Part shown: piece by piece, positions 11,937 to 23,872 of the stretch
Layout of the letters: each line of letters begins with the position of its first letter
How positions within the stretch are numbered: position 1 is the stretch's first letter
NCBI GenBank assembly: GCA_023313575.1
Contig: JAJTTP010000003.1
Span: 806,001 to 870,000 of the forward strand
DNA from: Eutypella sp. D-1
Taxonomy: Eukaryota > Ascomycota > Sordariomycetes > Xylariales > Diatrypaceae
DNA length: 64,000 nt
Direction: 5' to 3'
Position numbers and translations under genes: made by a program
Notes under the pieces: model-generated
Databases searched by the model: none
Seen by the model: only the letters and a program-made list of their open reading frames with translations
What the model was told of the DNA's origin: nothing

Positions 11937-13791
11937 ATGGTGCGTGTCCAGAAGCCCCTTTCCCCAACCATCACCGGATATCAAGCGAACCTACAAGACC
12001 TCATCATGGCACCGCCGGTGTCTATGGAATGCGCGCGGGATCAGGTAGTTGGCAGGTCTCTCCCTTTTTCTTTACTTATTTGGCCCGTACACACACGCCA
12101 GCTAACTGCAGAGGGGCGTGAAAGAAAACTGCGAATTTATCTGTCACAAGGATGAGTTCATAACCGTAATCGTGGGGAAGAGCCCTGAGGGCGTGTTCAA
12201 GGCCTACGCGGTGAGATGTAACGACGAGTCCCGCGAGGAGCTGCTGGCGTCGGACGCGGCTAGGTCCGAGGTCAAGGCCCTCGCATCGCTGCTGGCCAAG
12301 TCCTGCGAGGCGGTGCACCAGTACCACACCGCGAACGGTTTCCTCAGCCCCTCTTCCGCTAGGGACAGGTTCTTCTCGGATGATGAAGACGAAGACGACG
12401 CTGCGTCCTCCGTGTCGGGTGGCACCGAGGCCACGACCGCTGCGTTCTCCGATGACAATAGCTCTGATGACGAACGTCCCACACCGGCCACCTCGTCGAG
12501 GGACGAGGAGAGTTACGCAGCTACCCAGGCGTCTCACCGAGGGAACGATTCGTCCAGGCCCGTGGGGCCACTCGCTAGCAGCAACAACAACCACAAAAAT
12601 GGTGCGAGGAAGAACCGTAAGCCGACTGCTACTACTGCTGCTACCGCCGCTACCGCTGCCGGACCTCTTCAAATCCCCTCGTCTACCGCTGCGCGGAACT
12701 TGCAGGGGCGGTACCATAGGCGCGATGCTGACGACGAATCGGAGGGCGAGGAAGGGGACCGGGGTAAGAGCAGCGACGCACATTACTTCCACAACCAAAA
12801 CCCGCAGCACCGGATTCCTATGCGGTTCCCGCAGGATGGGGGTTGGTTCACAGCGAACGCCCCCGTCAGCAGCGGCGCCAGGGCCTCGCTGCCCAGCAGC
12901 CGCGCGCCCCCACCACCGCCTCAAGGGTGGACGACTGGCCCTCCCCCACCGCCACCTATGTCGTCGACGCGTGGGGGTCCGACGATGGTGCCAGCGGGGC
13001 CCCCAAAGCCTACGGCTGCTGTTGTTGCGGCTGCTTCTGCGCGAAAGCTCATGACCATGCCGTCGATGCCACCAATCTACCACCCCCAGCAGCCCCCGGC
13101 ACCACAGAACCTGCCCGTCGGCCAGCACCAGCACCAGCACCATCAGCGCATGCCCATGCCGCATCCCACGCACGTGCATCAGAACCCCAACTACACACAC
13201 GGTGGGGGGCCGGCGCTACCGCCGCCGCTGCCGCCGCCCACAGGCATGCAGCAGCCTGCCCTGCCTGCGAATCTGACCCGCGTCCCGTCATCATCCTCGC
13301 CCGGCGGCGCCCACGGGGGAAGTGCCAACAGCAACAGCAATAGCAACAACAACAGCGGCAGCAGCAGCAGCAGCAGCAACGGGACCGGCGTCTCGCCCAC
13401 CGCGGCCCTCCATGACGTGCTCATGACGATCCGCTTGCCGGGGCGCAGCGAGCACCGCGTGCTGGACCGGGTGCGGGCTAGCGTGGGCGCGCTGCAGGAG
13501 GCAGCCCTTTCATACGTGCGGGCGCACCCCGTCCCGTTCGGCGGGAACACTCCGCTGACGGCTACGGACCAGCTGCAGGCCGCCGCCGCGAAGCCCTTCA
13601 CTCTGCACGCCGTCGTCCATAAGGCCCTCTTCGGCGCCGACGCCTACGATATGACATCGTACCGTAGCGACGACCTGTCGAGGCTGTTCGCCGCCATGTC
13701 CGCCTCCGATGCCAACGCCATCCCTAGCTTCGACATCAACATCGTCGAGCACCACCTGCGCCCTGGCCCTGGGCCGGTGTCCGCTATGTAA
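11937..13791 (+). CDS. Uncharacterised low-complexity protein (595 aa)
   Basis: I do not recognise this gene. Exons 11937-12044 and 12112-13791 join in phase 0 across a 67-base intron with a CTAAC branch site. The start may be the ATG at 11937 or the in-frame ATG at 12006. Residues about 37-120 look folded (ENCEFICHKDEFITVIVG) and faintly recall the first strands of a BTB/POZ fold, but this is too weak to call. Then follow an acidic Ser/Asp stretch, Ala/Thr repeats, polyproline segments, a His/Gln-rich stretch and an Asn/Ser run. The last 130 residues are again non-repetitive and may form a second domain (LHDVLMTIRLPGRSEHRVLD). There is no signal peptide or membrane segment. A nuclear or RNA-associated scaffold is possible but unproven. 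Confidence 0.75.
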
Positions 13792-16700
13792 AGGGGGCTG
13801 GTGTTGATTGTGTGGTGTCTTATGTGGGGAGGACTCGGGACTCTACGGTGGCTGCATAACATAGCCGGCTCTTCTCTCTTCTCGTTGACTTACCCCTCCC
13901 CTCTCCCCTCTACGGGCACAGGCACAGGCCCGATAGGAATCAACGGTGTGACTGATATCTCTAGAGGGAAACGACAAAAAAAAGCCTGAAATCTCGTTTC
14001 CCCTCTTCCCTCCTTCCCCTTGCCCTTTTCCTCCTCTCTTTCGTCGGTTCACCGACAATTCCCGGAGAACGCCTCTCACTCGCCACAGGATGCAGAAGAG
14101 CGGTGTGGGGGTGCCACCATAAGGCGATTCGTCCACAGAAACACTCGGCAAAGGGAGGGATGGACAAGGAGGTGGCGGGCATCGACAATGGACATGCCCT
14201 CTAGTCCGTCCTTGGATTGCGATCCTATCATCATTCACTTATTGGCTGGGGGTTAGCTTATCTCTCAGCAGTGGTATTTCACCAGGCCCCTTTTCCCTGC
14301 CTAGGTCTCTAAGGCCCCACGGGCGTCACTCGGCATGCATGACTACACGAGCCTTGCCGACTCAACTCTATGTCATCTGGCCTTGTAGTCCGTGTTTAAA
14401 CCGAAACGAATTTTGCAGAATCTTGCTTTCTACGTACTGCTCGGGGAGATAACCTAGGTGGTCAAGGACTGGGCAAGTAATCCGGGGATAGGGGGCGAGG
14501 GGTTCATGGCTACGTCGCATTGCATGTTGAAGGGCGCGATGCGCCCCCACCCTCACCCCTCGTTTCTTTCAAAGGCAAGAAAAGAAAAGCAAGATTTATG
14601 ACGCCACGGCTCATCTCACCACATGCGGAAAGGGTTGTATTAACTACTGCGGTTCATTCTATCCACCGAACTGAAATTATTTCCATGCTCACCGAGCGCC
14701 CCTCGGGTATCTCTTTCTGGTAAATCCGGCTACGGCGGTTTCTCCTTTCTCTGGGCCGTGTTCTCTCAGCCCCACAACATCAAACTGATCTATTTCCTTA
14801 CTACGTGATTTCTTCTCTTCAGATAATGACAGGAGGGAGAGGTGGACATTGGAAGGGAAGTCTGTTTCAGAGTGTAGTGTAACGCGGGGGATGTAATCTG
14901 GTCTCTCACGAGTTATCATCTCCTCTTTCATACGAAAAGAAAAAGTCTTGGATAAAGTCCACGGGAAAAGCACGAGCGATCTATAAATTGAATTTCACGG
15001 GCTAGACTGCTGTTGCGTCGACTCCTCGCCATTTCAGAAATAGGGATAGTTCATGTGTCCGGTCTAACATGCCTTGCGTAAAGTAATCGAACTCGTTGAG
15101 TGGGAGTCATAAGCACCCGGGAATAGCTCAGTTCGAGGTGGGTGTGTGTTGTATGTCGCAGTCAATCATACCTACCGGCTGCACGGCGAGATATCCTCTC
15201 CATGAAGAATTTGGCTTCCAGGCTTTCATCTGAGCCAACGATATGGTCCTCGTCACGCCAAAAATGGCGCCCACCTTTTCGAACGATTCTGAGATGGCGC
15301 CAGAAGTGATCCTTACTCCGGAGGGCTGGTAACACAATGCATGTAATACATGACACGGGAGTATGCGATGTAAGCAGCGAGCATACATAGGGTTTCATTG
15401 CCGTCTGTCTATCTGCTCGTCGGGCCAAGGAGACGAACGTTGCAGGTCTGGCCGCCAGAATAGCCAGCGAATCGGCCTGTCAGCCTCGCCTCTCGTCATA
15501 GTCGTCCACGTTCCCTCAGCCTGTAGTGCCGCGCCTGTGCGGTTGAACAGATGACGACTCGCACTCGCTCGTGTACGGGACTTTGCGATTGCCGAATCAG
15601 CAGTGGGAAACATCAGTGCTGACCCGGAATCTGATGCGTCGGCTGCTTGGGTACGACGTGTGCCTTCTCTAGTTGATCTTTTCGTCACCAATGGCGGGCT
15701 GAAAAGGCAAGTTTGGAGCTCATCTGATTCCTGGTGATCGCGAGGGTATCGTCCTCGTCGCCTTCTCCGTGTCATGAGCGAGAGCCATGCTGTGCACAGT
15801 TATACAACAGCGGGTACTCGCCGAGTAATCCTATCATTTCTTGTGCCTCCTCCTTCCTATCCCATCCTTACGGTCGAGGAACCCGGGAGGTGGCGGCTGG
15901 TGTCCAGACCTGTCACAGAGACCAAGTAAGCGGCTGCGTATCGTTCCATACATGCTGTAGCATGAGGCTGGCTGGCTTGTAGAACTTCTGCCGCGTTCGG
16001 GATCCGAGGACCCGTCACTACATTACCCCTTTCCACCCCCCGTGCCATGATGGCGGTATTAGAATCACACAGTGTAGAACGTCACATTCTAGCCCTCGCG
16101 CGCACATGTGTTATTACGTGTAAGTGTTCGTGTAGCTTCAGCTCACACCGATACGCACATATTTGCGCCTTCACCACTCACAAACTTAGATACGTGCGTA
16201 CGTCGAAGCCGAATGAGACGCACGACCAGCTGGCGCAGACGGTGTGGCTCGAAGCCGCATAAGAAGGACAGGTAGTGCAGGAAAATACATAACACAGACG
16301 AGGCTGAGGTGACTGGCCATAGGAAACCTGGCATCGAGCTTCCATCAGAGGTAGGATAGGAGGAAGCAGGTGCCCATCACTTTTCCCCACGAACCAAATC
16401 CAGATTCTCTTAGCAGGGTCGCAACGGGAGCGACGGAGCTCATCCAGCTGCAGGTTGGCAGCCCCCAAGTGGTAACTATAAACTGTAATCTACATAGGTA
16501 GTTGGTAGGATCAACGACTCGGATACCAATGTCATCAATTGGATGCGAAAATGCAAGAAGATTCTTTACGTCCACGTGTGCCATCCCGTACACTATGTAT
16601 TACATCTATTGGCATCGAAGCGACAACGTAGGTGGGCCCAATCCCGGTGAGATATGCGGCGTCTTATCCACGATGAGGGAAAGCAAACACGTAAGGCATA

Positions 16701-17723
16701 CGAAGGCATTCACTTACCCCCGTTCAGGTCCCTGCAAGCGAGCCACAAAGCGCCTGTTCTCCTTTCTTTCGGCCTTCCACCCAAATTTGTGTACCACCGA
16801 GATATGATTTATTACCTAATTACATCGAAAAAGAAAAATGAAAGTACTGGGGATGGGGGTTGAGAAAGGAGGCTGCATGGCCCTCCGCCTGCCATGGTTG
16901 TGGTTGCATTGTTAGGTGTGATTATTGATAACTCACCAAATATAGACATATATAGATGTGGATATAGATATAGATAGACAATATCACCATCTACCCCCGC
17001 GACGGGCGCCCGGCCATGGTGCGTAGGTCGGAACTGAAATTCCGAAGTGTGGAGAGGTGTGACATGACAGAGCCTCGCATACTTCCCCTCATGGGAAGGC
17101 TACCTAGAAGCGGCTGGGATCAAACGCAGCCCACTGGCCGGGAATTTTTCTTCCACGCCACCTCGAGGCTACGGATGATCCTTTCTTCTGAGCGAAGCAA
17201 TATGGCGTCCACCCATGTCCTTGGGCCTTTGGGGGCTATGCAGGCTATGCGCGTCGTCGCTCAAAGAAGATTCTGCGGTCCGCGGTTGTCAACAAGGGGC
17301 GGCTTACTTACCTCTGCCCCCTCACCCCAACCCCCCCTTCCAGGAATCCTGAGGCGACTTATCGTACCAAAGCTCATACCAAAGTGCACTTTTCGTCCCG
17401 AGGCAACAAATCGGCCTCAGATCTAGGTACGGCGCCTCCCAGTACCACGGTTCCGGTGAGATCCGGTGGTTACCACATCCGCTCGAGGGAGGCTACCCTG
17501 CGGTGTTATGACGAAGGTGGGGGGAGAAGGCAATAACTAATGGAAAGTAAGCACCACCTCACCTGAGCCATGTAGTAATTCAAGAGAAACTGGTGCAGTA
17601 GAGCACCTGATTTTATTTGAGAGCTACGCATCTCAAGACGATATGGCGAGGCTGTCGGCTCGCTACCTGAGTGGAACTAGAAGGACTTCCATAAACCTTT
17701 CGCCCCCTTCCCCCCGATACTTG
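13792..17723. other. 3.9 kb intergenic region
   Basis: No supported protein gene. Open frames are short (up to 136 codons), many lack an ATG start, and none has a family resemblance. A short ATAGA-rich low-complexity stretch is at 16936-16982. No tRNA or 5S rRNA was recognised by eye. Confidence 0.5.
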
Positions 17724-18532
17724 TTAAATGGGAGGGGTGTAGAGGCCTGTTTTCCGATCCATGACTCCTCCGCTTTTCTCCCTAGCCTTAAGCATCCGCT
17801 CCTTCCTCTTCTTTTTCTCTGCCTTCTGCCGGGCCAGCAGGCGGGCGACGCGGGCCGGCTTGGCGGCGGCCTCGGCCTCGCGGCGGCCTTCGACGATCCA
17901 CTCTTGCTCCGAACCGTCGAACGGCAACTCTCGCTCAAGCACGCGGCGTTGCGTGCGTGTGATGCGACCGGGCCTGTCCGGGCGGTCGATGAAGTAGACT
18001 GTTGGCGCCGGGTGGCCGTATTAGCTGTCCAAAATCTGGAAACTAGAAAAGGGGGGAGGGGGGTGCAGGACAGGCAGACATAGAATTATAAGCCGGGTGA
18101 ACCTGCCCTTTTCGCCTGGAATTTTCTTCCTTTCTATAGAAATAGACGTTTCGTAATGAAATCCCCGTGCAAGACTTTCAACGGGAAACGTAGAAGATCA
18201 ACTAGTTACGGCAAGGAAGGAACGGGAAAGGGCAGCATACGTCGGGACGGAAACCGCGTCCACGATATCAGGACATAGGTGAGGTACCTAGGGGCAAGCC
18301 ACTTACATGCGTACTTCCTGGTCTTCTGGAGGTGGATAAGGAGCTGCCGGACGTCGTCGGTCGTGATGTCCTGGTCGAAGCGGCGGTGGTTGCCGTTGAG
18401 GGCCTCGTTGAGCTCCGTCGTGAACGTCAGAATCTGGTGCAGGTGCCGGTGCTTGCACAGGAGCCCGAACACGGCGCTGAGCTCGAACGGGGTCCACTCA
18501 TGGGTCTTAGTCTTGATGTATATGGACGACAT
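17724..18532 (-). CDS. Uncharacterised small basic protein (166 aa)
   Basis: I do not recognise this family. Minus-strand exons are 18532-18307 and 17998-17724, joined in phase 1 across a 308-base intron (donor GTAAGT, CTAAT branch site, CAACAG acceptor). An in-frame ATG at 18556 could add eight residues; the ATG at 18532 has A at -3 and is preferred. The N-terminal half looks like a compact helical domain (THEWTPFELSAVFGLL, DITTDDVRQLLIHLQKTRKY). The middle carries YFIDRPDRPGRITRTQRR. The C-terminus is a Lys/Arg/Ala-rich helix (LLARQKAEKKKRKERMLKAR) ending in GLYTPPI. The clear change in composition and the frame-keeping splice argue for a real gene. A nuclear or RNA-associated role is a guess from charge alone. 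The long intron could hide a small exon. Confidence 0.65.
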
Positions 18533-20143
18533 CCTGTAGTTCAGAGACGAGGGCATATGTGTCGTGTGTGATCGGTCTGTGGAGCGCCAGGAGGATGGTA
18601 CTATCGACTTTCCGCGAAGATAAGTTCTTGGGTAGATGGCTCAGGGAAAGTTACGGTTCCTGAGATGATGAAGCCTATGTGTGTAGTGCTTTGCTTGCAT
18701 GGAGTAGATTTGCTGGTTGTGCGAAAGGAAGGGGCATCATGAATAATGGATGCCTTCACTGTTAGCTAATGCCCGCGTTTAGTATCTCGAGAGACTCTTC
18801 GATTCCACTGAGACTGAACGCGATGTTAGAGAGGAAATACTGGATTGTAACTATGCAGTGTCTGGCGGACTAGAAAGAACCGTTCAGTGACCACCACAAA
18901 TGGGGTCAATCCGTGAGTGAGAAAACGCTTGAGGAGAAAGTGTGTGTGTGTGTGTGTGTGTGTGTGTACAATTAACCTCCGGGCGGGAACTCGGCGGCGA
19001 GACGGGGAAAGAACTATGGACCGAACAGGAACCCGGAGTTCACGGTGTGCGCCGCCTCGAACAGGCTCTCCCTCATTGAAAGCCCCTGCCCGTAGGAAGG
19101 TACTGTACCAACCCAGAAATCCCACTCCCAAATATTGAGAGATAGGCAAGCAATAGTCACAGCAACAACCTAGGGAGAGAGGGTCATCACGAAGGCCAAC
19201 GATCACGAGGCAAGCCAAGAGGGTTATCAGGAAGGATCATGCTGCCGACTTATCAACGAAGGTCGACGTGGATGGGCGGTGGAAACCCATGATAATGTTA
19301 TCATCGACGGGTTCACCACGGCTGTCTATATACCGGGAGCCAAAGGGGAGACGGGGCGTGCCTACAATGGGTTCTATACGGGGAAGGGCGGTTTGGGTTC
19401 GGGAAGAGAAAAGCTAGGCCGGAGACGAATAGACAGCCGATCTACCCCGAATACTAGCAACATTATACGAGATATCGACCATGTGTAATATATATACCCA
19501 TGCATATCCCGCATGTGCCATGACCGGGAGAATTCAACAACAGCCCGAGTAGACAGGCAGGTGAATCCAGTGGAGTTGGTATCGGGGAGTTTCCATATAC
19601 ATATATGTGCGTGCGTGTGCGCACACCCATCCGTCGGGCTTAACGATGCTGTTGCTTTATGGGAGGTGTCTATATGCTTATAAGTACGTATATGTATGCC
19701 ATGTATGCGGACGCCTGCCTGTATGTATGTGTGTGTGTATATATATATGTATAGATAAATAAATGTGTACCGATCGAGAGAGAACTTCGCCTGCTTAAAA
19801 GGGAAGAAAGAAGAAAAAGACAAAACAGAACGCCAACCCAGATGATGATGGTGATGATGCTAGTCGTTCATTTAGTTTCGTTCGCCCGATCCCGATCCCG
19901 GTCCCGGTCTTTCGTTCGTCCGTTCGTTCGTCCACTCGTTCGACGGGCCCGCCTTCTCGATGTTTTTTTGTCCAATCCTTTTCCAATCGACGAACCCCCT
20001 TTCCATTTCCTGCCTTCTTACGTAGACCTGCTGGCAAATCCTTGGCAACAAGCCCAAAATTCCCAACTACTCCCTTTGCTCTTCCCAAGACGCCCTCGCA
20101 GAAGACCTCCCCAAAGTATGGATGCTTCCTTCTCTGCATCTCG
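18533..20143. other. Intergenic region with simple repeats
   Basis: About 1.6 kb with no supported gene. It holds a (TG)n tract near 18940-18967, a TATG/TGTG/TATA-rich stretch at 19715-19765, and a TTCG/TCCG-rich stretch at 19905-19942. Confidence 0.55.
18940..18967. repeat. (TG)n microsatellite
   Basis: About 14 uninterrupted GT dinucleotides in non-coding DNA. Confidence 0.9.
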
Positions 20144-23100
20144 CTAGTATATACCCTGAGTCCGATACTGAAACGTATCATAGCTTCACGTGCTTGAGTT
20201 AGTATACCGCAGCATTAATGGTAGAGAAGAAAACCGGGGGGAGGGGGGGGGCAAATGAGGATGTAAATGAGGGGTTTGGGGTTGGCTAGATTTGATCGTG
20301 AAAAGCCGAGAAGGGAAATAACTCACAGTCGCGTGTAGTAGCTGCCCAGGGACTTGGTGATGAGATCAGTCTCAACGAAGGCCTCAGCCTCGTCGGCGCT
20401 CAGGTGCAGCTGGAAGCGCTGGCGCAGGGCGTTCGTCGCCTGCGCCACGCCCGCTGAGAAACACGGCATGTTCGACTCCCGGCCCATCATGCTGACCAGG
20501 TCGATGATGTTATCCGCGGAGCGCCGCAACGCTAGAGGGAATAGTCAGCGGATTGATCGAACGAGCACTCCCATGAATCGACTGAACAAGGCCGGCGAGA
20601 ATCCAGAGCCGGGGGTGGGGGGGGAGGGGGGGGAGCAGCGGTAGAGGGCAGCGGCTTACCTTGGAATGCCTGCTTGCACAGCTTCTTGTAGTCTTCGAAG
20701 TCAGGAGACCCAACGCCGCCGAGGACGTCGACGTACTCGGAGGTCAGTTTGAAGGGGGCGGCCTCGAAGCCGACAGAGCCGGGGGAGTTGGAGAGCATGA
20801 AGCCGAAGTCGATGTGAACGATGTGGCCCTCGTTGTCAATGAGCAGGTTGCCGTTATGGCGGTCCTTAAGCTGCAGGATGTACGAGATCATGCTGTAGGC
20901 TGCGAGCGAGCGCTTAAAGGCGTCCACGGCCGCCCGGTACGGCTCGCTCTCCGGCTTGCCGAAGGTTTTGACCCAGTGGTCCTTGAGCGTTGCGAACCGC
21001 CGCCGTGGGTTGACGCCCGATTCGATCGATGCTAGTGTTAGGCTGCGCTTGAGCGAGTGGAGCGAGACGCCGTTCGTGATAGTCTCAATAAGACCAGAAG
21101 ATTCGCCCGTGACCAGTATTCGCATAACTTTCACCCAGACCCCGACCCCGGCGTCGGCGAATATCTTCTCGCACACCTGGATGAGTTGGCACGCAAACGC
21201 CTCCTGACGCAGGTCCGCTCCGGTCTTGACGATGACACTAATAAGGTCCCAGTTCTTCATCCACCCGTACGGGGAGGATTTCCGGATGCGTTCCTTCTTC
21301 GTATTCCATGCTTCACCGAAAACCGCCGCACTGGGATCATCCCGGTCGCCCTTCCTTTGGACACCCCCGGTCATGGCGTCGTTCTCCATCCTAGCTACTC
21401 CAGCGGCTTCGTTATTTGCTGGTTCAAGGTCATCGTCTAGTTCGTTTGATTCAGAAACCGACGATGCCGCCGTCTTGGCCATTATCAAGTCGAACGTCGG
21501 CCCCTGGCCATCGTCCAGATCGAAACTCTGCTCCTCCAAGCTCTGCATGCTGGCGATAATCTTGGATCTGATGGCAGCTACCTCGTGCTTAGGTCGCTTA
21601 CCGCTTGTCGCTTCCAGCTGAGCGAGCATCTGGGATGCGGTTCGCATATGTGTTGCGAGAGCGGAGAAGTCGGGCTGCTCGATCGATATGTTCCGCGGGT
21701 TCGGTAACGCCATCTTCCTAGTTAGGCCTGGGCTAATCGACTCAGATGTCCCTGACGATCTGGGGGTGTTTGATTCGGACGAGGCGCTGATCGAGCGTTC
21801 CGGGAGAGCTTTTATCTTTCCGTTCTTACTAGGCGGAGGGTCTGGAGCATCGTACGGTCTCAGCATTGGAGAACTCCCCAGGTCGCCAGAGGTCGGTTCA
21901 AAGACGCTATCCGGCTTATCATCAGCTGGATCAGTCGTGCGGTCTTGATCTGATGATCGTTGGGAATCAGAGAGGTCGAAAATGCGCTTGCGGGAATCTT
22001 GCTCCGCCAGTAGAGTCGCTATCAGTCTTTGATTGTCGGCAGAATCCGGATCGAACGTGAAGTCGTCACGTAGGATCTCGACCATCAATAAATACGGCAC
22101 CTTCTCTGCGCTGTTTAGGACGGTTGCTTCTGCTGGATTCACTCTCACGATGCGGTGGTGACGACTCTTTGAAGGCGACCCATCGACAAGAGAGGGCGGA
22201 CATATTATCGGTATATCGACCTCAGCAGGCAGATCTCTCGCGATCAGAGCGAGCTCGGCTCGTAAGGCGCTGAGACGGGCGGGCTTCGGTACGATGACGA
22301 GCCGGTTGGATATATCCTCGAGTGCGGTTAGGAAGGCGGTTTGACAACGAAAGTAGTTCTGCCGTAGTAATCTCGCCCTCTGTGCCGAAGTCATCTCTGC
22401 TTGATTTAAGATCGTCTTCACATGGTGAGAGTGCCTGCGCGAGATGGTCTCGCTGGGGCGTACCGGTCCGGCTGAAACTGGCGTCGGTGGCCTCGTCGGG
22501 ACCCTGGGCGACCTCAACTCGGGTAGAGGTAGGGACGAGGTACTGAGTCGAGCATCTAACAATCTATTATCGATGCTGGGGACCTTGCGGGGTTCGATGC
22601 GGGCTGCTGGGATAGGCTCGGTTATTGGTGATTTCGGCATTCGAGGAATGGGACTGCGCTGGGGTCTCGCCGGCGGCTGAGCATGGGAAAAGGCTCTAGC
22701 ATCGGAGGGGTTTGGTTCCCTGGGCCCATCTCTATGCCGGCGAGATCTAGAGCTTGCTCCCGTCACAGTCTGACTCCTTGCGACTTTAGCGGTTGGGTTC
22801 GATTCGGATATGACCTCGGCCGAGGGAACGGCCTTTCTGGCCTGGGCGACAGCCAAAGGTCCAGCCCATTGTGGTAGGCCCGGAAGACCGATACTGGCTA
22901 ACGCAAAGCTCGCAAGGACAGTAACGGGAAGGATGTTCTCCTTGATCTTGTCATGCCTCCCCGAGTCCGCGAGACCAAAGACAATATGCTGGACTTTGTT
23001 GTATACCCTTCGACAAGTCTGGAACGCTTGCGCTTGCGGTGCTGAGGCGAGGTCGTGCAGGTAGGTTTGAAAGAGCCAAAAAGTCTAGAGGTACCCCCTA

Positions 23101-23872
23101 TATTTAGCGGTGTGTCGTGTGCCATCCAGGTTCTCATACTTTATGCATCACACCGAACCATCACCTTTCGTATTATATGTACAGGCTATCATACAGACAC
23201 CCGCACAGGAGACAAGGGGAGGAACAAGGGGAGGAGGGGGGGAACGAACCAGTAAGGCCGCGGAGACAGATTCCTCGCACAGATCCAAGAGGAATTCCTC
23301 CAGAGCCATAGACTCGTTATCGACGCTTATTATAAGGTGGCATAGCTGCGGGAGGAAGAACTCGATATCCTCGTAGGGGAACTGACGGAGCTTCGAGCAC
23401 AGGACAAAGTGAATACCCACATGGTCCGCGTATCGTCTGTGCCATGTAGAAAGGTGGCAGGAAAAACATGATAGTTAGCCAAATTGGACTACTTAGTAGC
23501 AGACGTTTTGCTTTGCTGATGCCGGTACCACTCCCGCCGCTTCGCAACTGTTACTGCCGTTCGATCCCTTATACCCCACCCCTCCCTCCCCCTTCACGCG
23601 CGCACCAGAAGAGAGAGACAAAGCTCACTGCTGTTTCAGGAGAGCACGAGCCCGGGGGGGGGGGTGCTAAGAGAAAGACACAGGTACAGGCACAGGCACG
23701 GGCGCACAGGCGCACAGATGCAACCATAAATAAAGCACGGGGACAAGGGGAGACGAGGAACTGGGGGGGGGGGGGGGGCTTTTTATACGTACGATAGATA
23801 CGAGACGGAAAGAAAGGGGTTCTGGTTGAAGACGTCACTATCGATGAAGCGATGGAGCAATTCCCACGACAT
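20144..23872 (-). CDS. pik1: Phosphatidylinositol 4-kinase Pik1 (PI4KB type)
   Basis: Makes PI4P at the Golgi, needed for secretion, and usually works with frequenin/NCS-1. Five minus-strand exons: 23872-23793, 23436-23250, 23084-20660, 20531-20327 and 20183-20144, all frame-consistent, encoding 978 residues. The N-terminal helical lipid-kinase-unique domain includes YADHVGIHFVLCSKL and LPQLCHLIISVDNESMALEE. A long Ser/Pro/Arg-rich linker follows. The kinase domain starts near SSPYGWMKNWDLISVIVKTG, with the catalytic loop LKDRHNGNLLID, the activation motif HIDFGFML and C-lobe EAAPFKLTSEYVDVLGG. The 40-base last exon encodes YDTFQYRTQGIY, the usual PI4K C-terminus; reading through at 20323 instead would lose it. 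Intron 1 contains a 16-base homopolymer close to the donor. Confidence 0.95.
23763..23778. repeat. G16 homopolymer in pik1 intron 1
   Basis: Sixteen G on the plus strand, C on the sense strand of pik1, about 14 bases after the first splice donor. A second G tract lies at about 23654-23663 in the same intron. Confidence 0.85.

Noticed and set aside
12112..12360. BTB/POZ domain in the 595-residue protein
   Set aside because: Only a short strand-like stretch (CEFICHKDEFITVIVG) is reminiscent; the rest of the fold is not visible.
12076..13200. Long minus-strand open frame opposite the 595-residue protein
   Set aside because: Arg/Gly/Val-rich antisense shadow of a GC-rich coding strand, without ATG-supported family similarity.
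20323..20325. Stop codon taken as the end of pik1
   Set aside because: It is embedded in a GTGAGT donor, and the following exon encodes the conserved PI4K C-terminus.
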